The translations under genes were made by a program, and so were the position numbers. A DNA stretch of 64,000 nucleotides from UBA4416 sp943362175. GTDB lineage: Bacteria > Bacteroidota > Bacteroidia > B-17B0 > Aurantibacillaceae. The stretch lies in the NCBI GenBank assembly GCA_943362175.1, contig CALRIU020000007.1, positions 124,001-188,000 on the forward strand. Direction: 5' to 3'. The number at the start of each line of letters is the position of its first letter. The first letter of the stretch is position 1. Positions 40,656 to 49,266 of this stretch are shown piece by piece. The notes below the pieces were generated by a model. The model saw only the letters and a list, made by a program, of their open reading frames with translations, did not search any database and had not been told where the DNA came from.

Positions 40656-42908
40656 CTATACCTTAATTCCGATCACTAAGACGTCGTCAACCTGCTCGTG
40701 GTTTAATTTCCAATTGTTAAAAGTGTTGGAAATTAGGTCTTTCTGCTCCTGCGGATTTTTGCCGGAAACGGCACAAAAAAGGTCTTCCAGGGGCTTATAT
40801 TTGAATTTTTTGCCCTTTTCTCCCCCAAATTGGTCTGCAAAACCATCGGTAATCATATAAATGCAATCGTGCTTCTGCAAGGCAATGGTATGGTTCGTGT
40901 ACGCCTGGATCGTCCCCGACAGGCTTTCCCCTATCGGTTGCTTGTCGCCTTTATAGATCCGGATCGTGCCGTTTCGCACCAGGTAAATATTGCTGTTGGC
41001 ACCGGCAAAGTTCATCGTGAGTGTGTCAGGATCAAACTCACACATGGTTATTTCCATACCGTCTTTGATCGTCCCCGTGCTGCTTTTGCTTTTGATGGTT
41101 TTGGGCAACTGCTGGTTGATATAATCCAGGGCCTGCGCCGGAGTGCTGACAGAAGGCTGGTTGAGGGTCTGGTTGAGAAGCGTATTTCCTACCAGGCTCA
41201 TGAATGCGCCCGGAACGCCGTGCCCTGTGCAATCGGCCACGGCAATGACCGACTTCGCGGTATTCCCTACCCGGTTTGCCCAATAAAAATCGCCGCTCAC
41301 AATATCCCTAGGTTTGAAAAATACAAAATGGTTGGGGAAGAGCTTCGTCATTTCCTGGTCGTCGGGAATTACTCCCTGCTGGATCCTGCTGGCGTAGGTA
41401 ATGCTATCGGTGATCTCGCTGTTCTTTTCCTCGATGATGTCTTTTTGCCGTGTCACTTCCTCATTAAAGGCTTGCAGCTGCGCGTTGATCTTTTTCCGGT
41501 TGATGTTGGTTTTGATGGTCAGGCCCAAAAAGCCCAGTAAAAGAGCGGTTCCCAGGATGCCGGTCCAGATAATGTATTTCTGGCGGCTGAGCTTTTCCTG
41601 GGTGATGAGGTCCTTGTTTTGCTGAAGCAGGTCTTTTTCCTTTTGCTCCGAGCGGTATTTATAATCCAGCTCCAGCTGCGTAATTTTTTTGGAGTTTTGA
41701 TTATTGTTGATAGAGTCGTTCCATTGCTTATACAGCTTGAAATATTTAAAGGCCTCCTTGTCGTTGCCCATCATCTCGTAGGTTTCGCTCAGGCCCTTGT
41801 AGTTATATATAAAATCGTCGGCCGACTGGATCTGTTTCGTCACCGTTAATGCACTGTCGTAATATAAAATGGCTTTCGGATAATTTTTCATGTCCTTGTA
41901 GATGTCGGCCAGGGAACCGTAAGCCACGGCAATTTCACTCTTGATATTGTCCTTCCGGTATTCGGCTAGGGTCAGGAGGTTGTATTCGAGCGCCTTGTCG
42001 TATTGCTTCAGGTTATAGGCGACGTTGCCTATATTGCCGAGCGCCGACATATAGGTGCGCTGATCGTTATTTTTAAGCGCTGAGTTTTTGCAGAGGTCGT
42101 AATAGTACATGGCGCTGTCGAGGTCTTTGGCATCGAGGTACACATTTCCGAGCATTAAGTAGGCCGCATCCAATACAATGTAATCTTCCGGGTCGGGCTT
42201 GCCGCCTAAAACCTTCAGGGCCATCAGGGCATATTTCTTCGCCGTTTTAAGGTCCTCGCCCTTGTAGATGATGGACATGCTGATGTAGAGCTCGGAAAGC
42301 TTGACAAGCTTGTGCTCCTGTTTGGCTACCTCAATTCCTTTCAGAGAGATCTCAATTCCCTTGCGGCGGTTGCCGATAAAATCATAGCTCCGGCCCATCG
42401 TCATCAGTATCTCCAGCTCGGCATTGACATTCCGGCTTTCCTTTACAGAGGCCAACACCCGGTTTCCGACAACGATGCAGGAATCGAACTCGTTGAGCAA
42501 ATAATAATTCATCACAATCAGGCCGTGCGCTTCTGCCAGGTAACGGGCATTATTTTTTAAAAGGGGGAGCGATTGCCTTACACACTGCATGCTTTCTGCT
42601 ATGCTATCGCTGGTGCGGTATAAAAGGGCTTTGCAGAACAGGACCATTCCTTTTCGGAATGCTTCGTCCCTGGCTTCCACTTTAAGGCCCGCAAGATCAT
42701 GAATCACGGCATATGCTTTCTGCGTTTCGTGGTGGTTCCCTAAGAACAGAACCAGGGATGTCGCTTTGTCTATCTTATCGGGTGTTTTAACCGGTTTAAA
42801 ATAGTCCTGGTATAAACTGTCGGTCGTTCTTTCCTGCGCACATAGCAAAGCGGTCGTCACGAGCAGATAAGCCGTAAGCCAAAAACCGGTGATGCGGGGC
42901 AGCTTCAT
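40656..42908 (-). CDS. TPR receptor with SpoIIE-type phosphatase output
   Basis: 750 aa. A signal peptide (LTAYLLVTTALLCAQ) is followed by tetratricopeptide repeats (about 40-430, e.g. ALKNNDQRTYMSALGNIGNV and YNLKQYDKALEYNLLTLAE), a membrane helix (about 445-467, IIWTGILGTALLLGFLGLTI), a coiled coil (INRKKINAQLQAFNEEVTRQ) and a SpoIIE/PP2C domain (about 510-750) with GDFYWANR, VADCTGHGVPGAFMSL and MITDGFADQFGG. The output domain resembles that of the propeller receptor at 28950-32387, so both may act on similar partners. Ligand and target are unknown. Confidence 0.9.
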   Translation of the reverse strand: MKLPRITGFWLTAYLLVTTALLCAQERTTDSLYQDYFKPVKTPDKIDKATSLVLFLGNHHETQKAYAVIHDLAGLKVEARDEAFRKGMVLFCKALLYRTSDSIAESMQCVRQSLPLLKNNARYLAEAHGLIVMNYYLLNEFDSCIVVGNRVLASVKESRNVNAELEILMTMGRSYDFIGNRRKGIEISLKGIEVAKQEHKLVKLSELYISMSIIYKGEDLKTAKKYALMALKVLGGKPDPEDYIVLDAAYLMLGNVYLDAKDLDSAMYYYDLCKNSALKNNDQRTYMSALGNIGNVAYNLKQYDKALEYNLLTLAEYRKDNIKSEIAVAYGSLADIYKDMKNYPKAILYYDSALTVTKQIQSADDFIYNYKGLSETYEMMGNDKEAFKYFKLYKQWNDSINNNQNSKKITQLELDYKYRSEQKEKDLLQQNKDLITQEKLSRQKYIIWTGILGTALLLGFLGLTIKTNINRKKINAQLQAFNEEVTRQKDIIEEKNSEITDSITYASRIQQGVIPDDQEMTKLFPNHFVFFKPRDIVSGDFYWANRVGNTAKSVIAVADCTGHGVPGAFMSLVGNTLLNQTLNQPSVSTPAQALDYINQQLPKTIKSKSSTGTIKDGMEITMCEFDPDTLTMNFAGANSNIYLVRNGTIRIYKGDKQPIGESLSGTIQAYTNHTIALQKHDCIYMITDGFADQFGGEKGKKFKYKPLEDLFCAVSGKNPQEQKDLISNTFNNWKLNHEQVDDVLVIGIKV

Positions 42909-43021
42909 GATGTAAAAATACTAAAATGTGAACGCCCTTATTTAGAATTTATATAAATATCACACTATGACACTACTATGACATACAAAAAAGAGCTTAT
43001 AACGTACTTTGTAAAAGTATT

Positions 43022-44251
43022 ATGGAGTCCTTTAAAATCATATCTCTTACCCATAAATCAGCCCCCCTTGAATTAATCGGTAAGTTACATTTGGATGAGG
43101 TTCACCAGGCAGCATCTCTCGACGCCATCAAACAAAAAATGGCCCTGAAGGAATTGCTTTTTTTAAGCACCTGCAACCGCGTGGAACTGGTCGTGAATAC
43201 TTCCGCCGAAACAAACCGCGCATTTTTATCCGAGCTTTTATTATCTGTTAATCCAAAGCTTTCATCCACTGAATTAGATTCCCTTTTAGAGAAGATCCAT
43301 GTTCACCACGGAGAGCACGCCATGAGGCATTTGTTCAACGTATCGGCTTCTCTCGACTCGCTGGTGGTCGGAGAGCGTGAGATCATTACGCAGGTGCGCA
43401 AAGCTTACGAGTTTTGCAACAGCCTGGGCATTACGGGCGATACGATCCGCCTGGCGGTGAAGCATACCATTGAAACCGCCAAGAAAGTATATACGGAAAC
43501 CGACATTGCCAAAAATCCGGTATCGATTGTGTCGCTTGCCTACAGGCAGCTGCGCAACCTTGGCATTAAAAATAATGCCCGCATTGTGTTTGTGGGCGCC
43601 GGCGAAACGAATGTGAACATGGCCAAATACCTGAAGAAGCATGAGTATGCCAACTTCACGGTGTTCAACCGCACACTGGCCAATGCCGAGAAGCTGGCAA
43701 AAGACCTTAACGGAAAAGCCTTTGAGCTTTCTGCCATCTCTGATTTTAAAGAAGGCTTCGATGTGCTGATCACCTGCACGGCTTCCCAGGAGCCTGTCAT
43801 TACGGAGGCAATTTATACCTCTCTCTTAAGCGACAGCACTTCCAAAAAAGTCGTCATCGACCTGGCCTTGCCGGCCGATGTGGATGCTGCCATCCTCAAG
43901 AAGCACGACCTGTTCTATATTGATATTGAATCGCTGAAAAAACAGGCAGTAGAAAACCTGCTGAAACGCGAAGGGGAAATTGATGCCTGCAAAGCCATCA
44001 TCAATGCCAAAGTGGAAGAGTTCAAGCAACTGTTCCAGGAGCGTAAAATCGAGCTGGCTTTCGGCGAAATTCCAAAGCAAATCAGATCCATCAAGGAAAC
44101 GGCCATCAACGAAGTATTTGCCAAAGACCTGAACCAGCTTGACTCCGAGAGCAAAGAGGTGCTTGAAAAAGTGCTGAGCTACATGGAGAAAAAATACAAC
44201 GCGCTCACCATTAAAACCGCGAAAAAAGTTTTCCTGGAAGAGAATCCTTAA
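43022..44251 (+). CDS. hemA: Glutamyl-tRNA reductase
   Basis: 409 aa, normal for HemA. The catalytic Cys51 lies in LSTCNRVELVV; GEREIITQVRKAY and the NADPH-binding IVFVGAGETNVNMAKYL follow, with the helical dimerisation domain at the C-terminus. It reduces glutamyl-tRNA to glutamate-1-semialdehyde, the first committed step of C5 heme synthesis. It heads a cluster with hemC-hemD and hemB; hemL (the next enzyme) is not in the window. Regulation is not visible. Confidence 0.96.
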   Translation: MESFKIISLTHKSAPLELIGKLHLDEVHQAASLDAIKQKMALKELLFLSTCNRVELVVNTSAETNRAFLSELLLSVNPKLSSTELDSLLEKIHVHHGEHAMRHLFNVSASLDSLVVGEREIITQVRKAYEFCNSLGITGDTIRLAVKHTIETAKKVYTETDIAKNPVSIVSLAYRQLRNLGIKNNARIVFVGAGETNVNMAKYLKKHEYANFTVFNRTLANAEKLAKDLNGKAFELSAISDFKEGFDVLITCTASQEPVITEAIYTSLLSDSTSKKVVIDLALPADVDAAILKKHDLFYIDIESLKKQAVENLLKREGEIDACKAIINAKVEEFKQLFQERKIELAFGEIPKQIRSIKETAINEVFAKDLNQLDSESKEVLEKVLSYMEKKYNALTIKTAKKVFLEENP

Positions 44252-44272
44252 GCTCACCCAAATCTTATAACT

Positions 44273-44515
44273 ATGGAATTTTTTGGAGAGATCCCCGGCG
44301 AAGTTTTCGGCGAGGTTCTGTTCCGGATTGTTTTAGTGATTCTAAAAAGCATTTGGGTTTCCCTCTTATGGCTTTTCAATTTAGGGCAGATTCCCTACAT
44401 GATCCTCTGGGAAAAAACAACAGTAGCATGGCGCGGCGGCCTGGTATTTTTTGCTGTAATTATTATTGGCATTGCCGCTTACTTCAGCTTCCGGGGTAGT
44501 TACTATTTCAACTGA
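44273..44515 (+). CDS. Small unknown membrane protein in the heme cluster
   Basis: 80 aa with two hydrophobic helices (about 17-39, LFRIVLVILKSIWVSLLWLF, and 56-71, GLVFFAVIIIGIAAYF) and a short polar loop between, ending GSYYFN. It starts 21 nt after hemA on the same strand and is followed by a 231-bp gap. I recognise no family; the position suggests co-transcription with hemA. Confidence 0.6.
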   Translation: MEFFGEIPGEVFGEVLFRIVLVILKSIWVSLLWLFNLGQIPYMILWEKTTVAWRGGLVFFAVIIIGIAAYFSFRGSYYFN

Positions 44516-44746
44516 TACCATTTAACCACAAGGGTCGCGGAGAAAAACCACAGAAGCCCTGTGTTTCTTCTTTCCGTGGACAAAGGGCCGTCTGTTCTTC
44601 TTTGTTCACGACTCCGCTCGAACTGACAGAAGAAATTCTGAATGGAAACCTTCGCGCACAAAACTTTGCGTGCTTTGCGGTTAAAAAATAAAACATGTGC
44701 GAAAAATAGCTTATCTTGGAGCCTCTAATTTTTATTCTGAATTCGT
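44516..44746. repeat. Intergenic repeat region between heme genes
   Basis: 231 bp without a gene. TTTAACC (44521-44527) and GGTTAAA (44679-44685) form the ends of an imperfect inverted repeat; on the minus strand the right end reads like the widespread AACCGCAAAGCACGCAAAG repeat. A fragment ACGACTCCGCTCGAACTGAC (near 44607) is REP-like. Confidence 0.5.
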
Positions 44747-46324
44747 ATGATAACGATTGGTACACGCGGCAGCGAACTGGCTCTCTGGCAGGCTAATTAC
44801 ACAAAAGGGCTTTTGGAAAAACAAGGCCACGAGGTTCAGATAAAGATCATCGCTACCAAAGGCGATACTTCCCAGCAATGGAATACCAGCTTCGACAAGC
44901 TGGAAGGTAAAGGTTTTTTTACGAAAGAGCTTGAGGAGGAATTGCTGGCCGGAACCATTGACGTGGCGGTGCATTCACACAAAGACCTGCCTACCGAACA
45001 TCCGGACGGGCTGATCATTGCCGGCGTCTCATCTCGCGAGAATCCTGCCGACTGGCTGGTGATGCGCGAAGAATGCATGGACGAATCGAAAAAATTCTCC
45101 TTAAAGGAAAACGCCAAAGTAGGCACCTCTTCGGCGCGCCGTAAGTCACAACTGCTGGCTTTCAGGCCCGATGTGGAAATCAGCGACCTGAGGGGCAACG
45201 TGCCAACGCGCATCCATAAATTACGCGAAGGCCAATACGATGCTATTCTGCTGGCGGCGGCAGGCCTCGAGCGCCTGGAGCTCGACCTCTCCGATTTTCA
45301 TGTGGAGCAGCTGGAGCCAACGGAATTTATTCCTGCCCCGGCACAGGGTGTACTGGCCTGGCAGATCCGCGAAGACGATTACAAACTGACGGATATTTTT
45401 GATGCGATCTGCGATTACGATGTGTTGGTGAACATCAACATCGAGCGCCGCATTCTGAATTTGCTCGACGGTGGCTGCCAGCTTCCTCTGGGCGCGTACT
45501 GCGATGTGGAGCTGAACGAGCACGACCGTAAGTTATTTAAAGTGTCGGTGGCCGTGGCCGATGCCTGGAATACACAGCCCAAACAATTGTACTACGAAAC
45601 AACGAACACGGAAGACCTCCCGGAAAAAATTGTTGAGCATATCCGCCGCATCAGCGGTAAATCGGTTTTCATTTCGCGTGAGGCCTTTGAGAACAACCAC
45701 CTCAATGCCTGGCTGGAAAAGCTTGGCTTCAAGGTAGAGAACAAAAGCCTGATCGATCTGAAAAAACTCACGATCAAAGAACTACCAAAGAGCGACTGGT
45801 TATTTTTCAGCAGCAAGCATGCCGTGGAATTTTTCTTTATGCAAAAGCCCGATATCGGCAACACCAAGATCGGCTGCATGGGAAAAGGCACCTCGCAGGC
45901 TTTACGGGAGTTCGGGCAGCGCGCCGATTTTATCGGTACCAGCACCGATACCAAATTGGTAGGCAAGCAGTTTGCTGCCCGCGTTGGGCCGGGGAAAGTG
46001 GTATTCCCGATTGCGCGCGACAGCATGCGTACCATCCAGTGGCAGTTTGCCAAACCGCAAAACCTCATCGACCTTCCGATCTATGCCACCCTGAAGGTCC
46101 CGTATGAGGTATCGCCGAAAACGGATATCCTGGTATTCACCAGCCCGAGCAATGCGGAATCTTTCCTGGAAAAGAACAAAGTGCATCCGCACCAGAAGAT
46201 CATTGCCATGGGAGAGGCCACCGAGAAATCCTTAATGAAAGCAGGCGTGAAAGCGGAGCAGATCCACAAGCCTTATGCCTTCGATGATATGGGCCTGTTC
46301 AGGGCCATCCTGCATACCTTATAA
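44747..46324 (+). CDS. hemCD: Fused porphobilinogen deaminase and uroporphyrinogen-III synthase
   Basis: 525 aa. Residues 1-300 are HemC: IGTRGSELALWQAN, AVHSHKDLPTEHP (Asp80), VGTSSARRKSQLLAFRPD and LLDGGCQLPLGAY with Cys244 that anchors the dipyrromethane cofactor. Residues about 305-525 are HemD: GKSVFISREAF, DWLFFSSKHAVEFF, IGCMGKGTSQALREFG, ILVFTSPSNAESFL and IIAMGEATEKSL. The two consecutive enzymes make uroporphyrinogen III from porphobilinogen without releasing unstable hydroxymethylbilane. Such fusions are known in this phylum. Neighbours are hemA and hemB. Confidence 0.94.
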   Translation: MITIGTRGSELALWQANYTKGLLEKQGHEVQIKIIATKGDTSQQWNTSFDKLEGKGFFTKELEEELLAGTIDVAVHSHKDLPTEHPDGLIIAGVSSRENPADWLVMREECMDESKKFSLKENAKVGTSSARRKSQLLAFRPDVEISDLRGNVPTRIHKLREGQYDAILLAAAGLERLELDLSDFHVEQLEPTEFIPAPAQGVLAWQIREDDYKLTDIFDAICDYDVLVNINIERRILNLLDGGCQLPLGAYCDVELNEHDRKLFKVSVAVADAWNTQPKQLYYETTNTEDLPEKIVEHIRRISGKSVFISREAFENNHLNAWLEKLGFKVENKSLIDLKKLTIKELPKSDWLFFSSKHAVEFFFMQKPDIGNTKIGCMGKGTSQALREFGQRADFIGTSTDTKLVGKQFAARVGPGKVVFPIARDSMRTIQWQFAKPQNLIDLPIYATLKVPYEVSPKTDILVFTSPSNAESFLEKNKVHPHQKIIAMGEATEKSLMKAGVKAEQIHKPYAFDDMGLFRAILHTL

Positions 46325-46360
46325 ATAAAAATAAAACAGAAACAGCTGTTAGCGATTAAC

Positions 46361-47023
46361 ATGGTTCCTTTTCAAAATCCAAGCGTTTACATCGGAAGCC
46401 TTCGCATTGATGAGCCGGTGACGACGCTGACTGATTTTTTGTTTGCCGCTGTTTGCTTGTTTGCTTTTTTCAATACCAGAGAGCACAGCCATGTGAAAGG
46501 CCCGAACCTGTACCGCTGGTTTTTTTTAGGGACAGGTATTTCCGCCATTATTTCGGCGCTGATGGGTCATGCCTTTCTATACTGCTTTGGTTTCGGTGCC
46601 AAGATCATCGGTTGGGAGGCCAACGCTCTCGGCGCTTCCGTGGCACAGTTTGCGGCTCTCTACCACACCAGGAGGAGCATCGGCGAAACAAACTTCAAAC
46701 GGCTCCTGCTTGTCAATTATGCTGAGGTGATTGCCGCCCTTGTATTAACCGCTGTGATTTTTTCTTTTGTGGTGGTAGAAATCCACACGGCCTATGGATT
46801 ACTGGGCATGGTAACGGTGCTGGAGATTATGCATTACAAAAAAACGGTATCGGTGCTGAGCCGGAATATGCTCATTGGTGTTGGCATTGCGGTGCTGGCA
46901 GTACTGGTGCATATTTTCAAGCTGGCGATCTCCGTTTGGTTTAATCATTTAGACCTCAGCCATATTATCATGTGTATTGCCATGTATGTGATGTACAGAG
47001 GAGTAAAATACAATAAGGAATAA
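46361..47023 (+). CDS. Unknown polytopic membrane protein in the heme cluster
   Basis: 220 aa with six or seven hydrophobic segments (LTDFLFAAVCLFAFF, FFLGTGISAIISALMGHAFL, LLVNYAEVIAALVLTAVIFS, GLLGMVTVLEI, MLIGVGIAVLAVLVHIFKLA, IIMCIAMYVMY). Conserved-looking polar residues inside the membrane include GHAF and NHLDLSH. It lies 36 nt after hemCD and 82 nt before hemB, all plus-strand, suggesting a link to heme synthesis or handling; this is inference. I cannot name the family with confidence. Confidence 0.6.
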   Translation: MVPFQNPSVYIGSLRIDEPVTTLTDFLFAAVCLFAFFNTREHSHVKGPNLYRWFFLGTGISAIISALMGHAFLYCFGFGAKIIGWEANALGASVAQFAALYHTRRSIGETNFKRLLLVNYAEVIAALVLTAVIFSFVVVEIHTAYGLLGMVTVLEIMHYKKTVSVLSRNMLIGVGIAVLAVLVHIFKLAISVWFNHLDLSHIIMCIAMYVMYRGVKYNKE

Positions 47024-47105
47024 TGACCAAAAAGGTAAAAGGAAGAAGAAAGATGTAGATAAATCAGGTAACTTTGCGTCACACGTTCCTTCTTACAAAA
47101 AAGAT

Positions 47106-48077
47106 ATGATCACACACCGCCCACGCAGAAACCGCAAATCGGCAGCCATCCGCAACATGGTACAGGAAAATCACCTCTCGGTGAATGACTTTATTTATCC
47201 CTTGTTTTTAATAGACGGGAAGAATAAAAAAAGCGAAGTAAAATCCATGCCGGGTATTTTCCGCTGGAGCCCCGACCTGATCCTCAAAGAGATTGAAAGC
47301 TGCATGAAGCTTGGCATTATGGCCTTCGACGTGTTTCCGAGCATTGCCGACAAGCTGAAGGATAAAACAGCAACGGAAAGCCTCAATCCCAAAGGCGTGT
47401 ACCTGAAAACGCTGACCCTCATCAAAAAGAAATTCCCGGAAGCCTGCATAATGACGGATGTAGCGATGGACCCATATAGCAGCGACGGCCACGATGGCCT
47501 GGTGGAAAATGGAAAAATAGTCAATGACAAGACGCTGGACATCCTCGCTAAAATGGCGGTGGCACAGGCCGACTGCGGCATCGACATCATCGGCCCAAGC
47601 GATATGATGGATGGGCGCGTGGGCTTTATCCGCGAAGCACTGGACGATGCCGGCCACGAAGACGTATCGATCATGAGCTATACCGCCAAATATGCCAGCG
47701 GCTTTTACAATCCTTTCCGTGATGCCCTGGACAGCGCTCCGAAATTCGGCGATAAAAAAACCTACCAGATGAACCCGGCCAACAGCCGCGAAGCGCTGAT
47801 CGAAGCACAGCTGGATACAGAGGAGGGCGCTGATTTTTTAATGGTTAAGCCGGCCTTAAGCTACCTTGACATTATTAAGGACCTCAGCAACAACTTCGAT
47901 CTTCCGATTGCGGCTTATAACGTGAGCGGGGAGTATTCGATGGTGAAAGCGGCAGCCGCCAAAGGCTGGATCGATGGCGTGCGCGTGCGCGACGAGGTCT
48001 TATTGAGCATGAAGCGGGCGGGAGCTTCTGTGATCCTGAGCTACTTTGCCAAAGAATGGGCCTTGCATAATACGTAA
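47106..48077 (+). CDS. hemB: Delta-aminolevulinic acid dehydratase (porphobilinogen synthase)
   Basis: 323 aa. The Schiff-base lysines appear in MSYTAKYASGFYNPFRD and FLMVKPALSYLDI. The usual Zn-cysteine cluster is replaced: TDVAMDPYSSDGHDG has no Cys, so this is a Mg-type enzyme that needs no active-site zinc. It condenses two aminolevulinates to porphobilinogen. A -7-like box TAACTTTG lies at 47069-47076, so it may have its own promoter in addition to read-through from the preceding gene. Confidence 0.96.
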   Translation: MITHRPRRNRKSAAIRNMVQENHLSVNDFIYPLFLIDGKNKKSEVKSMPGIFRWSPDLILKEIESCMKLGIMAFDVFPSIADKLKDKTATESLNPKGVYLKTLTLIKKKFPEACIMTDVAMDPYSSDGHDGLVENGKIVNDKTLDILAKMAVAQADCGIDIIGPSDMMDGRVGFIREALDDAGHEDVSIMSYTAKYASGFYNPFRDALDSAPKFGDKKTYQMNPANSREALIEAQLDTEEGADFLMVKPALSYLDIIKDLSNNFDLPIAAYNVSGEYSMVKAAAAKGWIDGVRVRDEVLLSMKRAGASVILSYFAKEWALHNT

Positions 48078-48191
48078 ATTTACGCAGACCTTCTGAAATT
48101 TGCCTTTTCGGAGAAATCCTATACCACAATGATCTTGAGTATGAAGATGTTGCTCCCAGGATTTTTTACAACCGTTGCTCAAAACAATTTG

Positions 48192-48222
48192 TTGCATTAA
48201 TCGTTTTATTGCGATATATTTG
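48192..48222 (+). promoter_or_regulatory. Promoter and operator of arsR
   Basis: TTG (48192-48194), 20-nt spacer, TATATTTG (48215-48222). The inverted repeat ATCG-TTTTATTG-CGAT (48200-48215) lies within the spacer and touches the -7 box. The same type of repeat recurs at 48626-48641 before the next gene, which supports it as an ArsR site. Confidence 0.8.
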
Positions 48223-48237
48223 TGCCGGTGTTATAAA

Positions 48238-48588
48238 ATGCCGCAAACAAAGAATAGCATGGGCCTTTCGAAAACAGAAGAATTTACGGTTAAGCAGAAT
48301 AAGATTGCCAAATACGCGAAAGCACTTGGCCATCCGGCCAGGATTGCCATACTGGAATTGCTGATCAAAAAACAAGCCTGCATTTGCGGCGATATTGTCG
48401 ATGAGCTTCCCTTGTCGCAAAGCACGGTATCGCAGCACCTGAAAGAATTGAAAGAGGCCGGCCTCATCAAAGGCGATATTGATGGCGTGAAGATCTGTTA
48501 CTGCATCGATGAGAAAGAATGGGAAACCGCCAAAAGCTACCTGAACTCGCTGTTTGCCACATATTCCACTACTTCCAAATGCTGTTAA
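48238..48588 (+). CDS. arsR: ArsR-family metalloregulatory repressor
   Basis: 116 aa from the ATG at 48238 (MPQTKNSMGLSKTEEF); 48259 is an alternative start. The winged-helix core reads AKALGHPARIAILELL, ACICGDIVDELPLSQSTVSQ and HLKELKEAGLI. The cysteine pair in ACICGD at the DNA-recognition region and the C-terminal SKCC could hold As(III). It is the first gene of an ars-type cluster (arsR, DUF6428-like, 41-aa peptide, arsC). Autoregulation through the palindrome at 48200-48215 is likely. Confidence 0.9.
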   Translation: MPQTKNSMGLSKTEEFTVKQNKIAKYAKALGHPARIAILELLIKKQACICGDIVDELPLSQSTVSQHLKELKEAGLIKGDIDGVKICYCIDEKEWETAKSYLNSLFATYSTTSKCC

Positions 48589-48625
48589 ACATTAATCTCT
48601 GACAAGAAAAAATTTGCGTAAATCA

Positions 48626-48641
48626 ATCGTTATATAGCGAT
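48626..48641 (+). promoter_or_regulatory. Second ArsR operator, before the DUF6428-like gene
   Basis: ATCG-TTATATAG-CGAT, 16 bp, matching the arsR operator at 12 of 16 positions or better, with identical half-sites. It lies 27 bp before the start of the next gene, so the second gene may have its own promoter under the same repressor. Confidence 0.75.
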
Positions 48642-48667
48642 CATATAAATCCTGAACATCCAATCCT

Positions 48668-49138
48668 ATGAAACTATCAGAAATTAAAACCCACTTAACA
48701 AAGGCAGAAGCGGTTAACTTCCAGCTGCCGGATGGCTCCTTTGTTCCGGAGCATTTCCACGTGACGGAAGTCGGAGTTGTGGATAAGCACTTCATCGACT
48801 GCGGCGGTACGGAACGCAGAGAAAAGGTTGCCAACTTTCAGCTATGGAATGCCAACGATACGGAGCACCGGCTAAAGCCTCAAAAGCTGATCCACATTAT
48901 TGCCCTGTCGGAAAAGGTACTGGGCATGGAAGATCTTGAGATCGAAGTGGAATACCAGTCGCAAACTATTGGAAAATATGATCTGGGCTTCAACGGAACA
49001 GACTTCCTATTGCTTGCCAAACAAACCGACTGCCTGGCAAAAGATAATTGCGGCGTTCCTGAAAATAAAAAAAACATAAGCTTATCGGAGCTGGGTCAGA
49101 AAAATCAAAGCTGCTGCGAGCCTGGAAAATGCTGCTGA
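48668..49138 (+). CDS. DUF6428-like protein with Cys-rich tail, ars-associated
   Basis: 156 aa, soluble. It opens MKLSEIKTHLTKAEAVNFQL, with PEHFHVTEVGVVDKHFIDCGG, a cupin-like beta pattern with His and Cys. The C-terminal 60 residues contain DCLAKDNCG and end QSCCEPGKCC, so seven or so Cys residues could bind arsenite. Proteins of this type commonly follow arsR in Bacteroidota ars clusters. Function is unproven; arsenite sequestration or sensing is a guess. It overlaps no gene; the stop is 2 nt before the 41-aa peptide. Confidence 0.8.
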   Translation: MKLSEIKTHLTKAEAVNFQLPDGSFVPEHFHVTEVGVVDKHFIDCGGTERREKVANFQLWNANDTEHRLKPQKLIHIIALSEKVLGMEDLEIEVEYQSQTIGKYDLGFNGTDFLLLAKQTDCLAKDNCGVPENKKNISLSELGQKNQSCCEPGKCC

Positions 49139-49140
49139 TT

Positions 49141-49266
49141 ATGAAGGAAAACATCCTGCGCTACCGGAAACCCCTCATCATTACTTCTTCTGTTGTTGTG
49201 TTAAGCTGTCTTTTTGGCTTCGACCCAAAGTTCGTCATCATCAATCTTATCTGGCTCCTCGTATGA
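49141..49266 (+). CDS. 41-aa membrane peptide in the ars operon
   Basis: The product begins MKENILRYRKPLIITSSVVV and ends NLIWLLV: a basic N-terminus, a membrane helix and a second hydrophobic end. It starts 2 nt after the DUF6428-like gene and its TGA overlaps the arsC ATG by 4 nt (ATGA), a strong sign of real translation. I recognise no family; it may tether or stabilise a membrane partner such as an arsenite pump, or serve as a coupling peptide for arsC. Confidence 0.65.
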   Translation: MKENILRYRKPLIITSSVVVLSCLFGFDPKFVIINLIWLLV

